Part shown: positions 10,569-22,998 of the stretch, piece after piece | How positions within the stretch are numbered: position 1 is the stretch's first letter | How the letters are laid out: every line of letters starts with the position of its first letter | From: Ceratorhiza oryzae-sativae | Lineage: Eukaryota; Basidiomycota; Agaricomycetes; Cantharellales; Ceratobasidiaceae | Direction: 5' to 3' | NCBI GenBank assembly: GCA_030998015.1 | Contig: JARWMV010000239.1 | Coordinates: 62,001-126,000 of the forward strand | Length of the DNA: 64,000 bases | Notes under the pieces: model-generated | Databases searched by the model: none | Seen by the model: only the letters and a program-made list of their open reading frames with translations | Told to the model about the DNA's origin: nothing | Made by a program: the position numbers and the translations under genes

Positions 10569-12425
10569 CTACTGACGCGCGTACGGGTATCCCGAGTAAC
10601 TCAGGAACATGTACGCGCCCTTCACCCGACTTGTTCTACTCTTCCTCGCCAATGGAGTAATGGCGTCGCCCTCCCACGAATCGGCAGCCGATCGAGAGGT
10701 CTTTGCCTCGCTCCCTGGGGCTGGGGTGGGCTGGGTTCCTATCTTTGAGTGACGCACATATGGGTACCCTGAATAACTTAGAAATATATATGTGCGGCCC
10801 ATGCGACGGCCTGGCGCGCCACTCGTGACCGTTGGAGTGCCGAGGTCGCCGTCGTGTCCCCTCGGATCGGCGGCTGGCTGGACGTTCTCCAGCCCAGTCG
10901 TCCCCGTTGACTCACCACCCTCCGCCCGAGTAGGCTGGTTCCCGATCGAGCTCTCTCCTGCTGCATTGTCTCCACGCACCTACATAGTTTGCATCAGCTA
11001 GACATCGCGACTAAATGTAAATCAACGCACTGGTTGTTTCTCACCAGGCGCTCGGGTCATTGGTTGAGGCTGGGCTGGGGCAGGATCGGCGGCTGCGAGT
11101 ACTTCCGGCGCCGTGGGCCTCCACTCGATCATGAGCCGCAATGGCGGACCCTCGATCATAAGCCGCTGTGGAGCAGCCTCGATCAGCAGCACAACCTGGC
11201 TGACATAAGTGGGCCCCGGGACAAATACGACCATCTGCAAAGTATGGGGTAAATCAATGCACAAAACGCGACCATGTCCAATTACCTCGTGCAGCCCACC
11301 AACCACGCGCCCAACTACAACCCTCGACACTTCCAGCCTGGTGTTTCGAACCTGTAGAGGCGTAAATCAGTCCGCGCGAATTCCCCTCTGCAAACCAGAC
11401 TCACGACCAACGCTCCAGACACCGCATCAAGCCCCTGTTCAGTCCGTGTAAGGCCACCTACCCACTAGTCTCACTAGTCGACTTACCATGATTCCCCTTG
11501 TATTTTGTTCTACATAGTGCATGTACAATACGGCTTCGCGGCCGACCACCTCGATGCAAATGATGCAAAGAGCGGTTTGGGAGATGTAAATCGCCACTGC
11601 AATGCGATGTCAGCCTCCACATTTGAATTCGAAATTGCCACCCACCGAACCGCCCATACGTCGCCGGGTTTGCCCTGTGAGCCCGCCAGCCATACACACA
11701 ACCGCGACAGTGCCGCCATAAGCCGAGGATGAATTTGGCTATGTGATCAGCAAATACGAAGAATACCGTGTAGATTATGGCCACGGTCATGCATAGCTGG
11801 CGATTGTGTTGGCCTCCTGGCTGAATAGGGGACCGAGCTCGAACCATTCGACCACCTTGGCTAGATGGTCACAAATAAACTGAACCAACAGCGCAAATAG
11901 GACTCCAAGAGCTATTCAATCTCTGTTAGCTTTCTATACTTCGATCTGAAACCAACTAACTACTCACCCACGTCCCCCACAAACCCCGCACGCCCCTTTC
12001 CCTCCACAATATCACCCCAGCGCATTCAAACATCGCAGCATTCACTATGTATTCTCTCTCCAGCCCCCTCGTCTCTATTGTCAAAATTCCGAGTAGAAAG
12101 CTGTTTACTAGGTTTCAGCTGTATGTCGTTCTAGACAGACACCACACTTACCACGCCTGACTCATCAGCCAATCCGGCACTACTCTTCCACTACGGGCAT
12201 GACTACCGCAGCCACGTACAAGAAAATCTCGAGCGAGAACATAGTTGAGAATATCGAAAGGGTTCTTCGGGAAGGTTTATCGGTAAGGAAAAGTCGCCGC
12301 TCAGAGGATCCTCGGGATGCCCCCCCCCCTCGTTTCATATATTTTTTTCCTGCCTCCTATCAGCTTGCTTCGTCATCCGGGATATCCCAAAATTCTGGAC
12401 GCAGCGTCGACAATCCTGGCTTCAT
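10569..12425 (-). CDS. Multi-pass membrane protein with duplicated C-terminal motif
   Basis: I do not recognise the family. Joining exons gives a coherent membrane protein. A short start (MKPGLSTLRPEFWDIPDDE at 12425) leads, through a possible GC-AG intron, into NPFDILNYVLARDFLVRG. Hydrophobic segments follow: ACFLLGILTIET, ALGVLFALLVQFIC, VTVAIIYTVFFVFAD and AIYISQTALCIICIEVVG, then a more polar stretch ending VVVGRVVGGLHE. The last 200 residues are Pro/Ala/Gly-rich and carry two copies of FLSYSGYPY(V/A)R about 60 residues apart; the second copy ends the protein. The small introns (10-11 kb part) have clear gtaag and cag ends. The 5' end is the weakest part: the first exon rests on a GC donor. 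Expected location is an internal or plasma membrane; function unknown. Confidence 0.5.
10573..10617 (-). repeat. Motif repeat, copy A
   Basis: Encodes YMFLSYSGYPYAR at the C-terminus of the membrane protein. It matches 10750-10794 except for twelve substitutions, all transitions and mostly at third codon positions. Confidence 0.8.
10750..10794 (-). repeat. Motif repeat, copy B
   Basis: Encodes YIFLSYSGYPYVR. Compared with 10573-10617, eleven of thirteen residues are the same, while eight codons differ only synonymously; this copy uses mostly A/T-ending codons. Confidence 0.8.
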
Positions 12426-14139
12426 CTGTACACAACAGACCGCGCCTTGGCTTCTAAAAGTGGAAAACCAGGGATCACGTACCTTCGTGACCAACTCCCA
12501 CGTCCTGGTCGTTCTCGCTTTGCGCACATGGCCGAAAGACTCCACAACTCGTGGAGTCGGCAAGCGATAGGTGACTATTGGGTGTATTCATGTTCGTAAA
12601 ATACAGAGTAAACCTAGATGGCGCAGGTTCCGGTCGGACATGATTTTATCGCGAGGAATTCGGCAAGCCACTTACCATATAACCCGACAACCGCCCCATC
12701 GTGACTCCGTGTACCATATCCAGAACCCAAACCCGAGACCTCGAAACACAACTAGCCTAACCGGTTGCAAGTCGTAATCCTTTGGACCTTTGTAGCCCAC
12801 CACGAACGAGATTCTGGAAATAATCACACACTTCTAACGCGACCAGGAGATAGACCCATCGCAGAACCAAGTCAACTCAGTTTGAATGGCCGGATCGTGG
12901 TTTGCCGACGGACGTATTTCGACTAGTGTGGAAACAATGGGAGCTGATGTCGTGTTCAACTTATTCTCAAGGCAACACGTCCAACTGATACGATTAGGCA
13001 TAGTCGACACACGGCCATGAACGGCGCAAGTATACGGTAAAAATAGCGGGAAATATTATTGTTGTCGACTTTGTAAGAAGCTAATCTTCGGATGAACATG
13101 TGTCCATGGGCAAAGTCAAGTCGAAGGGGGTTGGTAATGGCGGGAGTTTGGAAACGTGGAATATTTGCACGTGACTTACGCCTAAGTCCTGATGCGGGCT
13201 GGAACATCCTTAGTTCAGCATATATGCAAGCTTACTCCTTGTAGATTTTGTAATGCCCAAGGTCGCATTGACGCAGTGCTGTAAGTTTTTTTTTGCTGCC
13301 CTGCTTATTTGTGCCGTCATCCTGATCACCAAGTTGCCGTCATATCTCCCCGACCGAATTTGGTTCATGGGCGAACCTTGTAGCTTGAGCGAGATTAATC
13401 TAGCGCATTAAAAAATGACAAAATCATTACATGCACCTTATTCTACTCTGATTTATTTAATTGGGACAACTAGAAATGTCCCAGGCGATGGTCCATGGAC
13501 TCGTGATGATGAATCGCGAACAGCAACTGTAAAGATAAATGGCGTTGTTTGCGTATTGTAAACACATTCACCCACTCAATCCCAAATTTCTAATGAAATG
13601 GCAAAACAACGAATTCATTCGCATTCCTTTCAATTTGGCGCGCGGATAATGGTATGGGGATCGTCTTTTGATGCGGCAAATCGGGCGACCCAGCGTGACC
13701 AGAGAAACGCATTTCAGCCGACGAATGTTGACTGACTTACCGTACGGATGATTCAAGATATGATATCGGAACGCTTACCCAAATAATATGGTACCTTATG
13801 CTAGGTATTTTGTCAACCTGCCATGCATTTCGAGCTTCGCCAAGTCTTCTCCGGCCAGGAGGCCGCAAACCAAGATAACAACCGACGCAGCCTCTTGCCC
13901 AATTTGGAACAGAAGTGAATTACCTCCTAGCGTTCGGTTAGTTTGCTCCATTCAAAGTATGTCCTGCTGAAGTCTACGATGACTAGGTTTCCGTATCCCT
14001 TGATAATTCTGGTGCCCGATATGTGTAGGCCGATACCCCCGGCCCATCATTCGCTTGCATATAAATGTAGGCTCTACCCTCTTTCCACCCCTTCAACTCA
14101 CCTTCGTTCAACGAAATCTGAATTTAAATAGCGCCGCAA
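12426..14139. other. Intergenic, 1.7 kb
   Basis: AT-rich, only short unsupported frames and no RNA gene that I can see. The last 100 bp hold the P450 promoter. Confidence 0.5.
14060..14065 (+). promoter_or_regulatory. TATA box of the P450 gene
   Basis: TATAAA lies 75 bp before the P450 start codon, in the context cttgcatataaatgtagg. Confidence 0.5.
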
Positions 14140-16304
14140 ATGCACTCGGCCATTCTGTGGACCATTGGCGCGTTCATAGCCCTTCTTGTATACCTGTTGT
14201 CGCGTATCGGAAGACGAGAGCCATACCTTCCGAACGGACCGCCTACTGTGCCACTGCTCGGAAATCTAAACATATTCCCGAGATTCCACGCGTATTTAAA
14301 GTGAGAACCGTATTTGGACGGATTAGTGTCATCATCTAACTCAAAGTGCTGCAGACTCACCGAATGGGCGCGTATATATGGTGGAATCTATTCGGTACAG
14401 TGTGAGAGAGCTTGCGCTATACGTAAACTTATTCCATTTCCGCTTGATTAGCTCAAGATGGGATATAAAACTATCATAGTTCTCACGGATATGAATGCGG
14501 TCAAGGAACTGGTTGAGCAACACTCCCAAGCTACGGCGGATCGCCCACCCATGTACATCGCAGACCTTGTTACCGGGGGGATGCATCTAGGGCTAGTGAG
14601 ATACAGTGAGTTTCTCTTGCTCGTAATGCTCATAAAGCTAGGCCTATGTTTCATTCAGACGAAGACTGGCGCGTGCAGAGGCGTGTTAGCCACGAAATCC
14701 TCACGCAAAGCGCCTGTGCCAACCATGCGATAGTCCAACGGGCAGAATCAATACAGCTGGTACACGACTGCCTGACCGATCCAAATGTAATCATCTACCA
14801 GCGTTGATTGTAGATTTATCAGGCTGATTCATGACAGGACTTTTATCAACACACAAATCGCTACTCGTTTTCAGTTATTTTATCGATCTTATTCGGCAAA
14901 CGCGCGCCGTGCCATGACATGCAAGACCTAGTTAATTTCTACGCGATGGAAAGGGTTTGGCAGAAACTTCTCGCTCCAGGTGACTTTCTTTGTTGCGAGT
15001 TATGCGCCGCGTAGCTCATTAATGATGGTTTTTTCATTGAAAATAGGTGCAGCACCTCCAGTAGATCTCCTCCCAATTTTCAAATATATCCCCAAAAGAT
15101 TTGTCAAATGGAAGATTAATTGCGAAGTTGTACGGGACATGCAACGACAGCTCTACTGTGGTCTGCTGCAGGAGACACAAGCGCGAGTTGCGCGCGGAGA
15201 CGAAAACGGGTGTTACATGGAACAGGTTATACTTTTGGGCTGTCTCGTCACAGGGCCAACAGTGATGATGTGACATATAGGTTCTATCCCGCGGAACGAG
15301 GTTCGGGCTAGACGATTTAAAGGCCGCATATATTGGCGGTACGTTGATCGAGGGTGGAGCTGGCACGAGTGCCGCCTGGACCAAGGTCCTTATTTTGGCG
15401 ATGACCATACACCCAGAAGTACAAAGAAAGGCTCATGTGAGTCATTTGTTTCTACGTAGGCTCTCCATTAAACCGTGAATTAATCAGGAGGAGCTTGACC
15501 GGGTGGTTGGGCTCACGCGTATGCCAGTATTGGAAGATCTTCCTTATCTGCCTTATATACAAGCCATAATCAAAGAAGTCCATCGATGGAGGCCTGTCGG
15601 CCCTTTGGCTCCTCCGCATGCGACCACCGAGGAAATAATGGTAGGCGACTTGTTGTTTACGTAGATGGCTGTGTTTTGACACGACCCTGTGTAGTATGGA
15701 GGATATCGGATCCCAGCCGAAACAATAATATTTATAAACATATGGGGGATGTCACACGACCCCGAAAAATACGAAAGGCCAGATGAATTTTGGCCAGACC
15801 GCTGGATTCTCCACGAATACGGGTTGAAACTGGGTGCAGCCGAGTTGAAGCTAAACCCCGCCTGGTTTGGGGGTGGGAGACGGGCCTGTCCAGGGACACA
15901 TTTGGCACACAATAGCTCGGTGAATATTGATCTAGTGTCTTGATAATTTTGCACTGACGAGCCGGTTTTCTAGGCGCTCAACACCATGAACCTTCTCTGG
16001 GCTTTCGACTTTGCTCGAATAGCAGATGGGTCGGGGGGAGATCCCATATCGGTCGACGTGCGCGATTTTGAAGAGGTGAGTCGAGAATGACGGCAACTCA
16101 CCCTCTACCTACCATCTTACTTTGCGATCCTAGGGCTTCGAAGTGTGTCCAAAGCCGTTCAAGTGTAACATCACGCCGCGTAGTCCTCATCACGCTGACC
16201 TTGTTAAACATGAGTTTTCTGCTGCTCGTACCGTGCTCGAACGGTATGAAGATAAGACAAGTGATGATGATTGTGCCAAGCCATCTTCTCCACGTGCAGA
16301 ATAA
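14140..16304 (+). CDS. Cytochrome P450 monooxygenase, microsomal type
   Basis: A heme-thiolate monooxygenase anchored in the ER by an N-terminal helix (SAILWTIGAFIALLVYLL), followed by the hinge LPNGPPTVPLLGNL. About ten short introns split it; each checked junction keeps the frame. Landmarks in order: TEWARIYGGIYS, ADRPPMYIADL, HTNRYSFSVILSILFGKRAP, I-helix GGTLIEGGAGTSAAW, ExxR in KEVHRW, FWPDRW, and heme-binding FGGGRRACPGTHLA. The protein ends at the TAA at 16302-16304 after SSPRAE. The layout resembles the fungal P450s named after O-methylsterigmatocystin oxidoreductase, but substrate cannot be read from sequence. One oddity: the usual acidic residue before the I-helix Thr (A/G-x-D/E-T) is Gly here. 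No biosynthetic gene cluster surrounds it. Confidence 0.85.
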
Positions 16305-17589
16305 ATTATTTCACATGCTTGAAACTGCGAATCCAAGTAGAAGCGTGTGCTGTTTGGTATAATCATATGGACGAATCCTACTGCCACAATGCACCTCTAT
16401 ATCAAACGAAACCTCGAATGGAGAATAGAAAACCTATGGGACAGAAATCCAGAATAGGAATAGCTGCTCGATCGCACTCTGCCCATCATCACCTTGACCT
16501 CCAGTGGCTACGCATTGGCCCATATAGTGAATATTCTTTTTATGTGCCAGTAATGTGAGCCCATTCTCGCCTGCAGAAACTCTTGCTCCTATTTCGATGG
16601 GAACTTTTAACCATCTATCATTTCGGTATGAGGATTCCTGGGAACATTTCACGTGATTAGCCAACGCTCAACACCGAACAGGGCCGTGAATCCCCACTTT
16701 TTGCTCATGTCGACCGCGTGTTTGCGTTCCTGTGTCGGCATCAAGCGTGGCACCTCTGTAGATCGTCAAGATCAACGCTGTCATTACCCCCGAAACACCC
16801 AGCGTCGCCGAACGTCCAGTGTTTTTACTCTTCACTCTGCAAATCATGCTGACAACCCCTCCCGCAGCACAGCCGAAATGAATTCGAATGCGCCCCATCT
16901 CCGCGACTCAGCATATCCCCACACCTCCACAATCGTAACCTACTCCCCACAATCGCTCAGTCTTGATCCGAAAAAGGCAAAGGCTATCCCAAGAATTCTT
17001 TCATAGAACGTGTCCTTGGCAAATTGCTCTGCCTCGTGACGAGAATAACTTTTTCACGTTCTGATCGCAAGGGGGACTTTTGGGATAGTGTCGCAGCTTG
17101 GCTGATCATGAGAACTTTAGGGTCGACAAGGTAGACAAGGTCTTGCGCGTTTGGTAGCTATGAGCTCTTGGAGACGCCAGGTGCCCACGTCTGGCGATCG
17201 ATTAGTCACACATGTGTGCTCGATCCGCGCATCTATCCATCCACCAGTTGCTATAATTGGGGTCCATGTCAGCTGTACGTAATGGCGACTTGACACGTGT
17301 AATCGGGGCGTGATCTGTTCTCTAGCCGCTATATTGTGTCGATATCGCGAAGGATGTGAGATGATCGCGAGACAAACGCCCAAGCCATTCTCGACCACAC
17401 ATCTCGTGGCTAGTGCTCGTTTTCGCTTGTTCAACGAGCTCGCCTGGGGGTCTACTTTCTCAGTGGCCAGCAGCGTCGAGGCCAGTTCCGACGATGTGGC
17501 GCATGCAGCGAGCGGCCGGCACGACCCGCGCCACTGCGAGCGATGTGCGATCAGTGATGCCGTACAACGCGTGACCGAGGCTAGCAAAA
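16305..17589. other. Intergenic, 1.3 kb
   Basis: It has several medium open frames on both strands (for example 17117-17638 minus) with no family resemblance or splice support. The last 150 bp turn GC-rich and merge into the GC-rich DUF6535 gene 2. No gene is called. Confidence 0.4.
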
Positions 17590-20500
17590 ATGGGCGTTCC
17601 TGGCTCAAGCTTGACACCTGATTCGCTATTTCGGCCACACAAATATCATGCTCTTATTGCCCCACCCTGCGCAATCTCTGCTCCGACCCCCGCACTCCCC
17701 ACACCCGCACCGAGAGCAACGGCAGCGACGACCACAGCAACGACACCGTCTGGAAGAGTCGAGAGGAAAATCCCCGCGATGCAGGGCACGGTGATGTTTG
17801 CGCCCGAGAACCAGCTGAGTGCATCACCGGTCCAAGACCCGGTGGACCTGCCCCCGCCCGAGTCGCCGCTCGTGAGCACGGTGTCAAGCCGGCCGCACTG
17901 GACGAGCTATGACCGCACGCTGTTTTCGGCGTCGCCCGAGCCCGTCGAGCCGGCTGAAGAAGACGAGCTGACGGAGATGCCGGCGACGCCCATGTCGACG
18001 GGCAGACGGCGCGAGAGCGTAGTGAGCATGCGGAGCTCGAATGTGCGCTCCCCGACGACCACGGTCCGGCTCAGCCAGGTGCCCACCCCGGGCGGACGAC
18101 GCCCGCCGAGCCGCAAGGGCACGATCGGGGGAATGAGCGTCGAGGAAGTCGAGCAGCGCTTTGTGGTCCGTCTTGGTCTTCTCTCTCCGTCTTCGGATGT
18201 TGCTGATACTCGACTTCGCGTAGCATCCCCAGCAGCAGGAGCTCTACGAAGGTGTGTCACCCATTTCAAATCCCTGCCCCACCCCCCCTCACGCCTCCCC
18301 GAACGTCCATCAGACAATAGCGAAGACGCCAACGAGGAGCTCGGTATCCGTGCGAACATATGGCCGGCCTATCTCGAAGAGGCGTTTGAGCGAGATTCCG
18401 AGATGCTCGACGCATGGCACAAGACGCTGGATGTCCTGCTCATTTTTGTGAGTCATCACTTGACCCCATATTTGGATATCAGACTGATCTAGCCATAGGC
18501 CGCACTCTTCTCGGGTGTCTTGTCCCAGTTTTTGTCCAACACGTCCAGCATGCTCCAGCCGGACAGCGCTGGCCAATCGGCGATGCTCCTGGCCGAGATG
18601 CTCAGACTGATGCAGAATCCGGGGAGCAATGCGACACTCACCCCGCCTGATCAGATTCTCGCCTTTACCGCTCCCTCGGGCGCACGATGGGTCAACGGGC
18701 TGTGGTTCACTTCTCTGGGGCTATCGTTGACTGCCGCACTCGCCGCAGTGTTGTCGAAAGAATGGCTAGCGGCGTATGTTTCAGATCGGCCAACTCAGCC
18801 CAAGAAACGGGCGCTCCAGCGACAGCGCCGACGAGAGTCGCTCGATCGATGGATGCTCCCCGCTATGATCTCCCTTCTTCCGATGCTCATGCACCTCGCT
18901 CTACTCGTATTCTTCACTGGCTTGATTATATTTCTCTGGCTTCTAGATCTCATCATCGGTCTCACGCTTACTCTACTCTTTGCCTGCCTCTTGGTTTATT
19001 ATTTCGGAACGACAACCGTGGCCGTCATGTACCCCAATTGCCCTTACCAAACGCCCGTCGCGACATATCTCCGCCCCCTGTTCCACGAGTTTGGATGGGT
19101 CCGGGAGAGCGCCGTTAGCGCAGCCGAGATGACAGCGCGGGCGTTGGCTTGGCTTGTCACGAGCGCGGATGACAATCACACGCGTGACACGGCCGTTTTG
19201 GCTACCACTGGTGTCCCGGGGGGAGCCCATGCAGTGATCTTGGCTGAATCTGGAGCACATACGCTTGCGAGGACGAGGCTCGAGGATATGCTTCGCCGAG
19301 TGTCCACTGCAGCGTCAGTCCTGCCTGGCGGAGAGCTCGCGGCTGAAAAACATGCCCAGGACGCGATTCCGGACTGTCTTCACCTGATTCATGCGTATCT
19401 CCACTTGAGCTCGATTTACCGGTTTTACCGATTCGCGCTAGACGGCCATACCGAAAGGGTCGTCCCTGTCCGACGGCATTGTCAGTTTTTGGACAAGTGC
19501 GCAAACTCGCGTGTTCCGGGTGCGAGCGCGCTCGTCGTTGCGCTCCGCGTCGCAGACGGACGGGAGGATCGGGACGAGGAGATATTCCAATTGCTCAAAA
19601 AGCACGCGGACGGATCGAGTCGGTTGCCTAGCTGGGCGTTGCACAAGCTCGTCGTGAGTGGGGTGTACCATCGCATCAACCACCGAGCGGCGTTTGGGAA
19701 ACGGCTGCTGCCCCATCTGCTCAAGATATACGTCAGGACAGAGGAGATGCCCCCGCCGCTGAGGCAGTCGTTTGTCCTCGCGTTGTGTGCAATTTGTGTG
19801 CCTGGATTTGATCTGTTCGCGTCGGCTTTGACACTCGAGGTGGTTCCGATGGATTGCAAAAGCGCGTGGCGGATGCGTTTGTCATCCAGAGCCTGACCCG
19901 GCTGTTTGATGCCCAATGGGACGACGTTGTTTCGGAACTTCGACCCGACTTGATGCTCCCTCTGTCGCTCGCTGCCCAGTCTGTTTCCTCGACGCCGGTG
20001 TACAAGGAATTGATCCAAGACATGCGATGGGACGTGGCGCTCAAAGCACCTGCGTTCAAGGCGGTCGCGTTTCCCTGTTTGACTCGGTTTACGGACACGT
20101 TGAATGATCTGCGCCCGCTCAAGAACGTTGAGCCGTACGCGCTCGAGCAGCTGCGGGGTGTGGCGCCCCAGGGCCTGTTTACGCTCAGTTGGCTCGGGAT
20201 CGTCGATCGGGAAGCGCTTATGCCCTCGTTATTCCCCCGGTCGGCGATTCCGATTTTGGTTAGCATCGTCAAGGAGGAACTTTCGGCCGGACAGGACAAC
20301 CCGCACGCGCGGGGGATTGTGTCTGGGGCGAGCATGGCGATGCGGATCGTTTGCGCGAGCCCGGAGCACCAAGAGTGGTTGTTCACCGAGCCGATGGCGG
20401 AACAGCTGATCCAAGTGCTTCAGCTCGGACGAGACGCCAAATTCGAGTTCAAGACGGACATGATTCGCGCCGCGACGGACGTGGCGTTCCAGCTGTGCGC

Positions 20501-20951
20501 CGCGGTCGATAAAGGCGATCCAGCCGCCCGCGCGATGGTTCGTAAACTGCTGAGGATGAACATCTTGGGTGCGCTTCGGCCGTATTTCGATAACCTCGGT
20601 TTGGGCATTACGCATATTTTGATTTGGACGAGCGTGCTGCTCAGGACCTGGTGCGCGGGTCATCGGGACGCGGTCGTGGATTCGGGTCTGGTCGGATGGC
20701 TTCGCAAGGACGCGCTCAACGTCAAGATGCACCAGAACAAGGACTATGCGGAGCTATGGAAGCAGCTCAACGAGTTCCATGACCGCGTGAGGAACCGGAA
20801 GCATCCTGCCCCCGCTTCACGTGTGGGGAGGGCGAGGATGGCAGACGAGGAAAAAGAGTGCGGGAGGCGCGAGTCGGATATGGTTCTCAGGTGGGAAGAG
20901 GCGTGTCGGCGGTATAGGGAATCAAAAGCTCCCCGTCAAGGGAGGGCGTGA
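17590..20951 (+). CDS. DUF6535 domain membrane protein, gene 2
   Basis: Paralogue of the 806-3828 gene. Exons: 17590-18162, 18224-18251, 18314-18447, 18499 to about 19795, and about 19840-20951. Residues 1-190 are Pro/Ser/Thr-rich and disordered; ATG 17779 is an alternative start. The domain contains ELGIRANIWPAYLEEAF, LDVLLIFAALFSGV, WVNGLWFTSLGLSLTAALAA, KKRALQRQRRRESLDRW, and paired hydrophobic helices near MLMHLALLVFFTGLIIFLW and LIIGLTLTLLFACLLVYYF. The C-terminal half is alpha-helical with no known domain and ends in a charged tail. Near 19.80-19.84 kb the reading frame moves one base earlier. A 44-nt intron (19796-19839) would repair it, but so would one missing base. Codons end far more often in G/C than in gene 1. 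Function unknown. Confidence 0.8.
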
Positions 20952-22200
20952 GTGGGCTGTGCTGTTTCTATTGGGTTTAATTTGGGGTGTAAGATAGAGT
21001 TTGTATATGCGTATTGTACTTCATGCTTTGTTTTTGCTCGTTTTTATATACACTTATGAACTCTTGAATGCAACCAATGCGAGGGCCCGTAGAGAGCGAA
21101 AGGGCATTCTGTGATTACTATCTGCTGAAACGAATGAGACTTGGAGCAGTCACGAGCTGCGGATGACAAGGTTATTACCCGGAATCGATATCTTGACTCA
21201 GAATACATGCCTGTCGGACACCAGGACCATGCAAAAGATGCTGAGCAAGTGCGGTCAGGCTGGAATTGCAAAAGAGAGACGAAAAGAAACCTCACGGACT
21301 GCATATACTTGCTCGCCGGTCTGGAACGTCCTGTTTTCCAGCTTGCTCGGTCGCTGCGACAATCCAGGTTCTGACTCCGCCCATTCAGTGGACCCCACGC
21401 CGCGTTCATTATACAGCGCGTTTACCATTTATCATCGAGTCACCTGGATACTATTGCCCCCGAGATCTGCAAATGGATGCGCCTCTTCGTGAGGCATTGA
21501 TCGACATCTTGATTAGTTTTATCAAAAAACTCGCGGGGGGGCTGATACTCAGTTTGAACTCTGACATTTTGACTGTTCCGGACAAGGGAATTGACGGGGA
21601 AGATGTGTCGTCGCTTGACACATTGGGCGTCATCCGGTGGGGATTTGTGTGTTTTCAACGCCATTCAATTTAGTGTTTCGCAGATCCGCCGTGTGTGGTT
21701 GTCCTGCAGGAGCCGTCATTTGAATATGTCATTTCGACTTGCCGTCTGATGTTGGAATGATCCATGTCTCTCTCGGCCGTATGCGCACCGTCTAGTTGTG
21801 AGGCGACCGTTGAATCTTGCAGAGGCGTCTAAAGTTCAAGGCACAATTACGAGAAGTACAACGAAGATGAACTTTATTAACAGAACTCACACGAGGTTCC
21901 TGTCACGCAAGCCCAAGGGGACGCGACTCGTTGGAAATAGATCCAGCCCTTGCCTTTGATGTTCTATTCAACTCGGCGGGTGGCACTCCCGAATGTGTAC
22001 TGCAACGTTGCGGAAGCATGAGAGCATGTCTTGGCTGTATGCCCTAGTTGTCGAACCTTGGCGGATGCACTCTCTATGGACGGCCACGGGATACGCCGTG
22101 GTGGGTATATAATAAACCCCCACCTCGGCCCAGATTCTACATCAGCTCCTCACAGTTGTCTCTCGTTCTTTGTATCCCAACTCTCACACTCTCTTCACCA
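20952..22200. other. Intergenic, 1.2 kb
   Basis: No supported gene. The downstream end carries the promoter and 5' UTR of the small secreted protein. Confidence 0.5.
22106..22116 (+). promoter_or_regulatory. TATA box of the small secreted protein gene
   Basis: TATATAATAAA lies 85 bp before the start codon, followed by a C/T-rich leader. This suggests a strong, regulated promoter. Confidence 0.6.
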
Positions 22201-22998
22201 ATGGCTTTCCAATCCATCATGTCTCGCCTCGCCGTCTTGGCGGTCGTGGTCGTTTCGCTTGGGCTTCTTGTCCATGCCTCTCCCATCGCTGCTCCAAAGG
22301 CTGAAAACGAGGTCGCTACCCTCGAGGCGCGCGGCGGGAGCTGCTACGGTAACAACTGCTATGGCGGTCTTGACCTTGTGACGTTGCTGTTGCAGCTCCA
22401 GGAGGCGATCGAGATCAAGCTCGCCCTGCTTGGTGAGGGTTATTTACATTAATACACAGCCGGTGGTACTCACGACTGTGGGGTGTCACAGACGGATGCT
22501 TGGGTGGAGGCGACTACGCCGCTATCCTCTTGGACATCGAAGGCTTGATTCTAGCCGCTTGCAGCGCGATTAAGGGATACAACTTGGGCTTGCTTGGACT
22601 GCTCTCCGGCAAACTTCTTGTCATCGCTAAAATCTGGTTCTCCATCACTATCGTAAGTGTCCGCAAAGCCCGTGGAATCAAATTTAATTAAAAGCTTTGA
22701 CTAGTCCATTGCCACTCACTGCGGCAAGTGGTACGGACACGTTGACTTCAACGTCTTCTGCCAGTTGATTGCCAAGATCGACCTGGCCCTCAAACTCTGC
22801 CTGCTCGCCATCATCAACCTTGGCGGCATTTTCGGTGGTTTCTTGGGCATCTGCGTCGGCTTGTGAGTAAAATAAGCTTGAGCATTGGTGTTAACCGATA
22901 ATAACGTACACGCGTATAGGTTCGCCAAGGTCCACATTGCTCTCTTGGTCAAGGTCAAGTTCTTCTTGTGTCTCGGCGCCCTCGGCATCCACTACTAA
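22201..22998 (+). CDS. Small hydrophobic secreted protein, orphan family
   Basis: I do not recognise the family. Four exons: 22201-22432, 22492-22662, 22705-22862 and 22920-22998, about 212 residues. The N-terminus has a signal peptide (SRLAVLAVVVVSLGLLVHA) followed by SPIAAPKAENEVATLEARGG, which looks like a short propeptide. The mature part has a CYGNNCYGG motif, about ten cysteines, and long stretches rich in Leu, Ile, Gly and Ala (KLCLLAIINLGGIFGGFLG), ending FLCLGALGIHY. Amphipathic or membrane-active behaviour is likely. The cysteine spacing does not fit hydrophobins (no four-doublet pattern). The TATA box and C/T leader fit abundant expression. It could be a cell-surface or host-interaction protein; that role is inference only. 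Confidence 0.75.

Noticed and set aside
17117..17638. 173-codon minus-strand open frame upstream of DUF6535 gene 2
   Set aside because: No domain, signal or membrane pattern and random-looking composition; it lies over a GC-rich promoter where long frames arise by chance.
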